Source of the DNA: JACQMJ01 sp964373495
GTDB lineage: Bacteria > Patescibacteriota > Minisyncoccia > Sungbacterales > SURF-37
Direction: 5' to 3'
Length of the DNA: 35,632 bases
Assembly: GCA_964373495.1 (NCBI GenBank)
Contig: CAYJUW010000003.1
Location: 1-35,632 of the forward strand
Shown: piece after piece, positions 15,197 to 21,171 of the stretch
How the letters are laid out: each line of letters begins with the position of its first letter
Numbering within the stretch: position 1 is the first letter of the stretch
Translations under genes and position numbers: made by a program
The notes under the pieces: generated by a model
Told to the model about the DNA's origin: nothing
What the model saw: the letters and a program-made list of their open reading frames with translations, nothing else
The model's database searches: none

Positions 15197-15664
15197 ATGA
15201 TAGAATTGATACTCGTTGGCATACTCCTGCTCTCGGGTGGGTATGCAACACGTCTGGTGTGGCGGAAAGTCCCGCTCCTTTTGCAAATCCCGCCGCAGCT
15301 GATCGAGGAGAGCTTTGTCACCCGGCCCTCGTACCTGAAAACATACCTCGGGCTGGTCGTGGAATTTTTCCGGAGCGGACGCCACCGCGAACTCTACTAC
15401 GCGGGTTTAGTGCGGCTGCTGCACGGAGTGCGCCTGTGGCTGCTGCGATGCGAACGGATGGTCTTTCGCATGCTGGAAGCGCTCCAAGCCCGGGGCCGCG
15501 AACTCTCGGCCACCGAAGAACGCTACTGGGGCGAGCTGAAAACATGGAAGCAGGACGCGAAGCTGAACGGGGGAAACTCGCTGCCGGATACGGTCCTCAA
15601 TCCCGAGCCGCCGCCGGAGGTCAAGGCCAAAGAAATCCGGCGCAACGGCAATACGCCAGGGTAG
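15197..15664 (+). CDS. Membrane-anchored protein of unknown function
   Basis: The 155-residue protein starts with one hydrophobic segment (residues 2-20, IELILVGILLLSGGYATRLVW) and continues with a mostly helical, Arg- and Leu-rich body, then a Pro-rich tail (PEPPPEVKAKEIRR). The layout suggests an N-terminal anchor with a cytoplasmic helical domain. No family is recognised. It follows the translation block and precedes the tRNA cluster, so context gives no function. The longer frame at 15106 runs through the family B repeat and is not protein-like. Confidence 0.55.
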   Translation: MIELILVGILLLSGGYATRLVWRKVPLLLQIPPQLIEESFVTRPSYLKTYLGLVVEFFRSGRHRELYYAGLVRLLHGVRLWLLRCERMVFRMLEALQARGRELSATEERYWGELKTWKQDAKLNGGNSLPDTVLNPEPPPEVKAKEIRRNGNTPG

Positions 15665-15769
15665 CCCCGACGCTCCGTCAATCAGTCGGAGGTCGGGGCT
15701 CAATGGCAGAGTCCTCGATGTTGTAACAAAATTTGCCGGTATAGCTCAGTGGTTAGAGCACCTGTTTTG

Positions 15770-15886
15770 CCTGCCCGCCATCGCCTAAGCCTGGGTAGCT
15801 CAGTGGAAGAGCAACTGTTTTGTAAACAGTAGGTCGTGGGTTCGAATCCCTCCCCAGGCTCTCGGGCTCAGGCGTAGGCAGGCGGG
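15770..15886 (+). repeat. 117-nt insert in tRNA-Thr, ends pair with each other
   Basis: Left end CCTGCCCGCCATCGCCTAA (15770-15788) and right end 15868-15886 can form a stem with about 15 of 19 positions paired, placing the inner tRNA at the tip. The ends belong to the GCCTGCC/GGCAGGC palindrome family. The insert is too small for a group I intron. Confidence 0.65.
15789..15860 (+). tRNA. tRNA-Thr(UGU), nested inside another tRNA-Thr
   Basis: A complete 72-nt cloverleaf: acceptor GCCTGGG with CCCAGGC, D arm GCTC/GAGC, anticodon stem ACTGT/ACAGT with loop TTTGTAA (anticodon UGU), variable AGGTC, T arm with TTCGAAT loop and one T-T mismatch in the stem. No CCA is encoded. The anticodon arm resembles that of the outer tRNA, the rest less so, so it is not a simple duplicate. 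Confidence 0.9.
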
Positions 15887-15991
15887 TAAACAGGGTTGTC
15901 GGGGGTTCGATTCCCTCTACCGGCTTAGGGCAAATGTTGACAAAATCAGGATAAACCGTTGGTCAGGGGTTCGGATTCTTGAGAAATTTTT

Positions 15992-16076
15992 GGGTAGGTA
16001 GACCCGTAGGGAGCGGGGTTTGGCTGTAAACCAAATGGCCTCACGGCCCCTGTGAGTTCGACTCTCACCCTGCCCA
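15992..16076 (+). tRNA. tRNA-Tyr(GUA)
   Basis: Acceptor GGGTAGG with CCTGCCC (one G-U), anticodon stem TTTGG/CCAAA with loop CTGTAAA, anticodon GUA, a long class II variable arm, and T stem GTGAG/CTCAC. Discriminator A; CCA is not encoded. The last 17 bases recur at 16286-16302. Confidence 0.92.
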
Positions 16077-16080
16077 TAAA

Positions 16081-16117
16081 CAAATTGCATCGGTTCTTTA
16101 CGAATCGATGCAATTTG
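16081..16117 (+). terminator. Hairpin after tRNA-Tyr
   Basis: Perfect 12-bp stem CAAATTGCATCG with CGATGCAATTTG and a 13-nt loop, five bases after the tRNA. There is only a weak T-run downstream. Confidence 0.6.
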
Positions 16118-16134
16118 ATTAAGAGGATGGTGAG

Positions 16135-16302
16135 AGGGTGAGAGTCGAGCTCGAGAAGGGGGTCGGGGAAACGGGAGTTTCCCCGTGGTGGAAGTATTGA
16201 AACCGCAAGGTTTCAAGGAGCGGTGTTAGCGGAGTCCCGAGCCTGTCGAGGGACGACGCGTGCCGCGACGAGTTCTAGCGAAGCGGACTCTCACCCTGCC
16301 CA
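16135..16302. repeat. Segment bounded by copies of the tRNA-Tyr 3' end
   Basis: GACTCTCACCCTGCCCA of tRNA-Tyr (16060-16076) is repeated exactly at 16286-16302, and its first 12 bases occur inverted at 16135-16146. Before the direct copy, GAGTTC of the T loop is also present, separated from it by TAGCGAAGCG. A duplicated tRNA end is what an integrated element would leave as an attachment site. No integrase or other gene is visible inside. Confidence 0.65.
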
Positions 16303-16308
16303 CCGACA

Positions 16309-16338
16309 AACCGCACCGGCTTGCAAGCCGGTGCGGTT
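16309..16338. terminator. 30-nt perfect palindrome
   Basis: AACCGCACCGGCTTG followed by its exact reverse complement. Likely end of the tRNA transcript, though there is no long T-run. Confidence 0.65.
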
Positions 16339-16366
16339 GCGGTCATGATTGCCGCGGAAGGAATTT

Positions 16367-16633
16367 ATGGCGCAGAAGATTACCGAAGTAGCGGCCGCAA
16401 TCATCTGCCGGGATGGAAAGTACCTGATAGCACGTCGTGGCCCTGATTACGGCGAGCAAGGGGTTGCCCGGCTTCAGAGCCATTTCTGTCGGCTTATCGG
16501 CGGGGAACCGCAACCCCGAGTGCCTGCAGATCTTCGGTGGGTGATGCCAGGGGAGCTCCCTACCTACGACTTTGCGCCGGCTGATATTCCCATTGCGGAG
16601 CGACTCATCGGTCAAAGAGGGGAGGCGACCTGA
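16367..16633 (+). pseudogene. Nudix hydrolase remnant lacking the Nudix box
   Basis: The 88-residue frame begins like MutT-type proteins (KITEVAAAIICRDGKYLIARR) and ends like their C-terminus (LRWVMPGELPTYDFAPADIPIAERL). The catalytic Nudix box (GX5EX7REUXEEXGU) that should lie between is missing; an unrelated stretch of about 30 residues stands in its place. An internal deletion is the simplest explanation, so hydrolysis of nucleoside diphosphates is not expected. The ATG at 16367 has GGAAGG upstream, and the frame ends in a good terminator, so it may still be expressed. Confidence 0.65.
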
Positions 16634-16652
16634 GATACAGGTCGCCGTTTTT
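16624..16652 (+). terminator. Rho-independent terminator
   Basis: GGCGACCTG (16624-16632), 5-nt loop, CAGGTCGCC (16638-16646), then GTTTTTA. It overlaps the end of the Nudix remnant. Confidence 0.88.
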
Positions 16653-16654
16653 AT

Positions 16655-16861
16655 CCCCCTTCGCAGAAAACAGCGGGCGCGAGCCCGCGGATGAATGCGA
16701 GGAGGATACCCTTTCGTAGCTCCGAAGGAGCGAAGGAGAGTATGCTTCGGAAGGATTCCGCTCCGCGGTATCTAATGATTGAGAGATACGGTTGGCGTAA
16801 GCCCGCGGAGCTTCATGCGTGGATGCTAATGTGCACAACCTGTGAATTAAATATTGTTCTG
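16655..16861 (+). other. Unassigned structured segment between two terminators
   Basis: About 200 nt with several short stems (GCGGGCGCGAGCCCGC near 16674; GCTCC/GGAGC near 16720). A frame at 16691-16936 (81 residues) has no convincing ribosome site and runs into the terminator at 16862. It may be a small RNA gene, a decayed gene, or repeat-derived DNA. I see no match to tmRNA, RNase P, SRP or 6S RNA signatures. Confidence 0.3.
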
Positions 16862-16900
16862 AAATCAAGAAACGCCTGTAAAAAGGCGTTTTTTGATTTT
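16862..16900 (+). terminator. Rho-independent terminator
   Basis: AACGCCT and AGGCGTT form the core stem, extended by AAATCAA and TTGATTT, and the right arm includes a T6 run. Confidence 0.88.
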
Positions 16901-16972
16901 TATATAGGCCAGTATTTGTTGGTCTGCGGGAATTGACCGAATGGAGCGCGGTGGCATATTATTACAGCGTAG

Positions 16973-17021
16973 TGGGGAATTGTGGATAAGTATGGGGATA
17001 ACTATGGTTATCTGTGGATAA
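16973..17021 (+). promoter_or_regulatory. Probable MraZ operator (TGGNN repeats)
   Basis: TGGGG at 16973, TGGAT at 16983 and TGGGG at 16993 recur at exact 10-base steps, the arrangement MraZ binds upstream of its own operon. TGTGGATAA occurs at 16981 and 17013 and TGGGGATAA at 16993; these also resemble DnaA boxes, so DnaA control is a second possibility. A family A repeat separates this site from mraZ. Confidence 0.6.
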
Positions 17022-17027
17022 CCATAT

Positions 17028-17115
17028 GATGCCAATCCGATGCGAATGGAATGCCAATCTACCAATTGCGAATTCGCGATTCGCATCATTGGCATGGAAT
17101 TCGTAGATTGGCATC
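17028..17115. repeat. Intergenic repeat family A, copy 4
   Basis: ATGATGCCAATCCGATGCG and CCAATCTACCAATTGCGAAT on the left; CATTGGCATGG and GTAGATTGGCATCGC on the right. It fills the leader between the MraZ sites and the mraZ start. Confidence 0.8.
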
Positions 17116-17124
17116 GCATTTAGC

Positions 17125-17556
17125 ATGCTTTTGGGCGAATACCAGCACACCATTGACGAAAAAGGCCGGATGGCCGTCCCCGCAAAGTTCCGCAAGACCC
17201 TTTCCGGCGGCGTGGTGGTGACCAAGGGCGCGGAAGGATGTCTTGACCTCTACCCCGTGGAGGAGTGGATCAAGCTCGCCGAGAAACTTGCCAAGTTGCC
17301 CATCAATCAGGCCGACGCCCGCGCGTTCTCACGGCTGCGCTTGGCCGGCGCCAGCCACGCCGACATTGACAGCCAGGGCCGGGTGTTGATCCCGGACTAC
17401 CTGCGGAGCTACGCCGGCATTCAGGGCAAAGCGATCATCGTCGGCCTCTATAACCGCGCGGAAATCTGGGAGGAGGGCAAGTGGCAGCGCTACCGGGCCG
17501 AAATCGAAGAGAAGGGCGACGCCATTGCCGAGCGGTTGGGGGGTCTCGGCATCTGA
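17125..17556 (+). CDS. mraZ: Transcriptional regulator MraZ
   Basis: The 143-residue protein has two AbrB-like MraZ repeats: LLGEYQHTIDEKGRMAVPAKFR at 2-23 and ASHADIDSQGRVLIPDYLRSYAG near 75-97, each with the conserved D..GR...P pattern. MraZ forms a ring, binds TGGGN repeats and represses the division and cell-wall operon it heads. Such repeats are seen upstream. It is followed by rsmH, an ftsL-like gene, ftsI and murF, the usual dcw order. A word-iterated spacer lies between mraZ and rsmH. Confidence 0.95.
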   Translation: MLLGEYQHTIDEKGRMAVPAKFRKTLSGGVVVTKGAEGCLDLYPVEEWIKLAEKLAKLPINQADARAFSRLRLAGASHADIDSQGRVLIPDYLRSYAGIQGKAIIVGLYNRAEIWEEGKWQRYRAEIEEKGDAIAERLGGLGI

Positions 17557-17558
17557 CG

Positions 17559-17639
17559 AGGCGCTAGGGATGAGGCACTAGAAATTTGAAAATCATCCCA
17601 TCCGTTACTTAGTGCCTACCATCTAGTGCCTAGTGCCTC
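17559..17639. repeat. Word-iterated inverted spacer mraZ-rsmH
   Basis: GAGGCGCTAGGGATGAGGCA and CTAGAAATTTG on the left; TTAGTGCCTACC, CTAGTGCCTAG and TGCCTC on the right. The right arm abuts the rsmH ATG, so the ribosome site is inside the repeat. Confidence 0.65.
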
Positions 17640-18674
17640 ATGATTCACCAGCCGGTTCTTCTTAACGAAGTTCTGCATTATTTAAAACCAGAGCCGGGGA
17701 AGAACTACATTGATGCCACCGCAGACGGCGGCGGGCACGCCATAGCCATTGCCAAGGCCATCCGGCCCCTCGGCCTCGCTCGGGGTAAGCCCGCCTTCGC
17801 CAAGGCTTCCGCCGACGCTCCCTCCGCCGCTCAAGCTTCGGCGGGCAAGAAAGCTTTGGCGGACAGGTCGGCGGGCAAGCCGGGTAAGCTCCTGGCACTC
17901 GAGTGGGATGAGTCACTTTTCCCGGAGCTTCGGGAACGGCTCAAAAAAGCATGCGGCAGTTTCAGCAAAAATTGCGTATTGCGGCGAACGAACTATACCC
18001 GGGTCGAATCCCTCGTTCGCTCGTTGCGGTTCGGCCCGGTCATGGGCGCGCTCTTCGACCTTGGATTCTCTTCGTTCCATCTCGAGGCGTCCAGGCGCGG
18101 TTTCAGTTTCCAGCGCGACGAGATCCTCGATATGCGCTACAGCCGCAAGGACCTCGCCGAGACCGCCGCTGACATCCTTCGGCGCCGCGCGCAACCGGAG
18201 CTTGAGCGCATGTTGAAAGAGTTCGGCGAGGAACGTTTCGCTCGGGCCATCGCCCGGGAAATCGTCCGGGCGCGGCGCGAGCGCCCGATCCGGAAGACGG
18301 GCGAGCTGGCCGCCATTGTGGAGGGCGCCACGCCCGGCTGGTACCATCGCGGACGCATCCATTGCGCCACGCGCACCTTCCAAGCATTGCGGATCGCCGT
18401 GAACCGCGAATTTGAAAACATCCCCCAGGGTCTGGCCGGGGCGAGCCGGGTGCTCGCCCCGGGCGGGCGGATCGTGGTCATCGCGTTTCACTACCGCGAG
18501 GATGCCCTGGTAAAGCAATTCTTCCGCCAGCCCGAGATCCGAAGCCGGTTTACGCCGCTGACGGAAAAGCCCGTCCGGGCCGAGGCCGATGAAATCGCCC
18601 GGAATCCGAGGGCGCGGTCCGCCCTCCTCCGGGCCTATCAAAAAATTACTGTTTGTCCGCCCGACTGGCGGTGA
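17640..18674 (+). CDS. rsmH: 16S rRNA (cytosine-1402 N4) methyltransferase RsmH
   Basis: RsmH methylates N4 of C1402 in 16S rRNA using S-adenosylmethionine. The family features are HQPVLLNEVLHYL, the SAM site YIDATADGGGHA, LGFSSFHLEASRRGFSF with ILDMRY, and HCATRTFQALRIAVNREFENI followed by APGGRIVVIAFHYRED. The protein is 344 residues, longer than the usual 290-315. About 35 extra residues (47-82, PAFAKASADAPSAAQASAG and on) come from an in-frame repeat next to the SAM-binding strand. Its last codons lie in a hairpin that also follows the stop. Confidence 0.93.
   Translation: MIHQPVLLNEVLHYLKPEPGKNYIDATADGGGHAIAIAKAIRPLGLARGKPAFAKASADAPSAAQASAGKKALADRSAGKPGKLLALEWDESLFPELRERLKKACGSFSKNCVLRRTNYTRVESLVRSLRFGPVMGALFDLGFSSFHLEASRRGFSFQRDEILDMRYSRKDLAETAADILRRRAQPELERMLKEFGEERFARAIAREIVRARRERPIRKTGELAAIVEGATPGWYHRGRIHCATRTFQALRIAVNREFENIPQGLAGASRVLAPGGRIVVIAFHYREDALVKQFFRQPEIRSRFTPLTEKPVRAEADEIARNPRARSALLRAYQKITVCPPDWR
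17776..17886 (+). repeat. In-frame repeat array inside rsmH
   Basis: Partly inverted copies of CCCGCCTTCGCCAAGGCTTC and GCTTCGGCGGGC follow one another (17789-17880), encoding Ala/Lys/Ser/Asp-rich residues. Homologues normally have a short loop here. Confidence 0.7.
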
Positions 18675-18685
18675 CAAACAGTAAT
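18645..18685. terminator. Inverted repeat spanning the rsmH stop codon
   Basis: ATTACTGTTTGTC (18645-18657) and GACAAACAGTAAT (18673-18685) pair perfectly, 13 bp. There is no T-run, so it may be an attenuator, an RNA-stabilising stem or a repeat rather than a full terminator. Confidence 0.55.
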
Positions 18686-18732
18686 CCTGAGTCCCGCTGA
18701 AAGCGGGACGAAGGAACTCGCCAACCTTCTCC

Positions 18733-19122
18733 ATGAGCGCGCCCAAGAACATGATCGCCGCACCCTGGAACCGCACCGCACCTGCCGCGGCGGTCTTGGC
18801 CTTGCCGCGGATGCGGGCGTTGGCGTGGTCCTTGGGCGACCGCTTCGGCCGGCGGCTCGGGGCGGGTGCGCTCATCATCGGCATTGTCTCAGGCATTGCC
18901 TACGTGGTCGCGGTAAACGCAATCTTGATCCACGGCGAGGCCATGAAGCGCGAAGGGAAGACCTTGGCAGCGCTGGAGCAGGAATACGCGGTCTTGCAGA
19001 TCGAGCTCCTCGGCCGCCAGTCCCCGGCGTGGCTTTCCCTACAGGCCCGGACCCAGGGCATGGTTGTTGTCGAGGGTCTCCGCTACCTTACCCGGCATCA
19101 ATCCGTGGCCCTCTCCCGGTAG
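18733..19122 (+). CDS. FtsL-like cell division protein
   Basis: The 129-residue protein has a basic cytoplasmic N-terminus, one membrane segment (about residues 44-65, GAGALIIGIVSGIAYVVAVNAIL) and a short heptad-like region (TLAALEQEYAVLQIELLGRQ). FtsL/DivIC proteins share this layout, and the gene sits in the usual ftsL place between rsmH and ftsI. Sequence conservation of FtsL is low, so the call rests on topology and position. It would join the divisome outside the membrane. The spacer 19123-19317 holds no recognisable gene. Confidence 0.65.
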   Translation: MSAPKNMIAAPWNRTAPAAAVLALPRMRALAWSLGDRFGRRLGAGALIIGIVSGIAYVVAVNAILIHGEAMKREGKTLAALEQEYAVLQIELLGRQSPAWLSLQARTQGMVVVEGLRYLTRHQSVALSR

Positions 19123-19317
19123 CGGCTGGCTATTGGCATACCCGGTAGTGAAACTTCGAACGGGGCGGCCTATCCGTTCGTGTTGCCTACCAAAGAAGAG
19201 TTTCTCTCCCTTCCCGAGCGGCGGGTAGACGGCCGGGGCCGCCCCAACAGGCCCCTCACCAGGGCAGAGTAGCTTCAAAAAGTTGCTTCGCATTCGGGCG
19301 AATTCATTCTCTCTTGT

Positions 19318-21102
19318 TTGTTTGAAGTTCTACTACCGGGCATACCCGGGGCTTCTCACGTGGTTTACCTCCGGCTTCACCAGTCCTTTCACGCGCGCCT
19401 CACGGTCCTGGTGCTCTTTTTCCTGGTGGTCCTCGCGGCGATCCTCGGCCGCGTTTTTTCTTTGGCCATCGTTGAACATCGAACCTTCGTGCTCGCGGCC
19501 GAACGGCAGCAACAGTTCTCCGAGATCCTGCCCTCTCGCCGCGGCATGATCTACGGCCAGGATCGCTCCGGTGCGCTCGTACCCCTGGCGCTGCAAAAAT
19601 CATTCTCCACCCTGGTCGCCGTTCCGAAAGACGTCGCCGATCCCGGCCTCGCCGCTAAGGTTCTGGCCGAGCTCTTGCCTGTGCCGGAGGCCGAGCTCCT
19701 GGCCAAACTTTCCAAGCGCGATGATCCCTATGAGATCCTGGCCCGCAAGCTGGATGACGCGGCCGCCGAGAAGATTCGCGCCCTTGGCCTGAAAGGGATT
19801 ACCCTGGGGGAGGAGACGCGCCGGGTCTACCCCCAAGGCGCCCTGGCATCATCGCTCCTCGGTTTCGTGAGCTACGCCTCGGGCGAGGAGCGGGGCGAGT
19901 ACGGCATTGAGAAGCAGTACGAAACCCACCTCAAAGGCGAGCGGGGGTTTTTCGCCGGCGAGCGCGATGCCGCCGGCTTCTGGGTGGCCATCGGCAAGCG
20001 CATCCTCGATCCGCCGGAAAACGGCGATGCGGTCGTCCTGAGCATTGATCCCAATATCCAGTTCCGCGCCGAGGACGTGCTCGAGCGCCTGATTGAGCGT
20101 TGGGGTGCGGAGTCCGGAGCGGCGCTGGTCGTGGAGCCGGCGACCGGTCGCATCCGCGCCTTTGCCTCGCGACCGACCTTCGACCCCAACGAGTATTCAA
20201 AGGTGAAGGACTACTCGCGGTTCCGGGCGCCGCTGGTGGATGCGCAGTTTGAGCTCGGCTCGGCCTTTAAGCCCATCACCATGGCCGGGGGTTTAAATGA
20301 GGGCGTGGTCACCGCCTCGACAACCTATCAGGATCCGGGCATGATTGCCTTTCGCGGTTTCACCATTTCCAACTTTGATGGGCGCTCCCACGGCGTGCAG
20401 ACCATGACCCAGGTGCTGGAGAAGTCGCTGAACACCGGCGCGGTCTTCGTGGCCCAGCGCCTCGGCCAGGAGCGGTTTCTTGAATACCTCAAGCGCTTCG
20501 GCTTCGGCGCGCCCACCGGCGTTGATTTTCCCGGCGAGATTTCGGGCGATATCTCCAACCTCGCCTCCGGCCGCGACGTGGATTACGCCACGGCTTCCTT
20601 CGGGCAGGGGATCGCCATAACCCCGCTCCAACTGGCTCAAGCCATCGGCGCCGTCGCCAACAAGGGAACGCTGATGCGACCGTCTGTCGTGGAAAAGATT
20701 ATTGATGATTCCGGGAACGAAGAGATTCGCAAGCCCGTTGCCGTCGGCCAAGTCATCCGGCCGGAAACGGCCGAGACCCTGACCAAGATGCTGGTCTCGG
20801 TGGTGCGGAACGGCTTTGATCGCGGCGGGGTCAAGGGCTACTTCGTGGCCGGCAAGACCGGCACGGCCCAGATTCCGCGGCAGGACGGCCGCGGGTATTC
20901 GGATCAATTTATCCACACCATCGTCGGCTACGCCCCGGCCTTTGACCCGAAGTTTTTGATTCTCCTCCAGCTGAATAAGCCCACGGGCAACCGCTTTGCC
21001 GCCAACACCCTTTCCCCGGCCTTCCGCGAGCTGGCCGAGTTTATGCTCAACTACTATGAGGTCCCGCCGGATGAACCCCAGAATCTAGAATCTAGAAACT
21101 AG
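19318..21102 (+). CDS. ftsI: Peptidoglycan D,D-transpeptidase FtsI / PBP2-type penicillin-binding protein
   Basis: A class B penicillin-binding protein that cross-links septal peptidoglycan. A single N-terminal membrane segment (about 30-50, LTVLVLFFLVVLAAILG) precedes the pedestal domain (RRGMIYGQDRSG...) and the transpeptidase. Active-site motifs are S315-x-x-K318 (GSAFKP), SLN at 370-372 and K513-T-G (GKTGTAQIP). The length of 594 residues is typical. No ATG is available near the N-terminus: TTG 19318 and GTG 19360 are both possible, the latter giving a start 14 residues shorter. Downstream lies murF. Confidence 0.93.
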   Translation: MFEVLLPGIPGASHVVYLRLHQSFHARLTVLVLFFLVVLAAILGRVFSLAIVEHRTFVLAAERQQQFSEILPSRRGMIYGQDRSGALVPLALQKSFSTLVAVPKDVADPGLAAKVLAELLPVPEAELLAKLSKRDDPYEILARKLDDAAAEKIRALGLKGITLGEETRRVYPQGALASSLLGFVSYASGEERGEYGIEKQYETHLKGERGFFAGERDAAGFWVAIGKRILDPPENGDAVVLSIDPNIQFRAEDVLERLIERWGAESGAALVVEPATGRIRAFASRPTFDPNEYSKVKDYSRFRAPLVDAQFELGSAFKPITMAGGLNEGVVTASTTYQDPGMIAFRGFTISNFDGRSHGVQTMTQVLEKSLNTGAVFVAQRLGQERFLEYLKRFGFGAPTGVDFPGEISGDISNLASGRDVDYATASFGQGIAITPLQLAQAIGAVANKGTLMRPSVVEKIIDDSGNEEIRKPVAVGQVIRPETAETLTKMLVSVVRNGFDRGGVKGYFVAGKTGTAQIPRQDGRGYSDQFIHTIVGYAPAFDPKFLILLQLNKPTGNRFAANTLSPAFRELAEFMLNYYEVPPDEPQNLESRN

Positions 21103-21171
21103 AGTGTAGAATTTGGCGGGCGCATTATAGGTTTCGTCTTCTAGATTCTAGATTCTGAATTCTAAATTCTC
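21083..21171. repeat. Word-iterated inverted spacer ftsI-murF
   Basis: GAATCTAGAATCTAGAAACTAG on the left and CTTCTAGATTCTAGATTCTG with AATTCTAAATTCT on the right. It includes the last codons and stop of ftsI and ends at the murF GTG. Confidence 0.75.

Larger units (their letters stand above)
15735..15925 (+). tRNA. tRNA-Thr(UGU) interrupted in the anticodon loop
   Basis: Exon-like part 1 (15735-15769) gives acceptor strand GCCGGTA, a D arm and the 5' half of the anticodon arm ending CCTGTTTTG. Part 2 (15887-15925) gives TAAACAGG, a variable region, the T arm (TTCGATT loop) and TACCGGC. Joined, they make a regular tRNA with a perfect 7-bp acceptor stem, CCTGT/ACAGG anticodon stem and loop TTTGTAA, anticodon UGU (Thr). 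The break falls between anticodon bases 35 and 36. The 117-nt insert holds another complete tRNA-Thr. The joined variable loop is one base longer than usual. No CCA is encoded. Whether it is spliced, dead or replaced by the inner copy is unknown. Confidence 0.75.

Noticed and set aside
15106..15726. A 206-codon frame after tsf
   Set aside because: It runs through a family B repeat and overlaps the better-supported membrane-anchored frame at 15197; its composition is Arg/Ala/Gly-biased and not protein-like.
15770..15886. Group I self-splicing intron in tRNA-Thr
   Set aside because: Only 117 nt, of which 72 are another tRNA; there is no room for the catalytic core helices.
16973..17021. Replication origin from three DnaA-box-like words
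   Set aside because: The words also fit MraZ sites at exact 10-base steps in front of mraZ, and there is no dnaA or dnaN gene and no extended AT-rich unwinding region.
17913..18896. A 327-codon minus-strand frame over rsmH and the ftsL-like gene
   Set aside because: Antisense shadow of conserved plus-strand genes, with no ribosome site or family resemblance.
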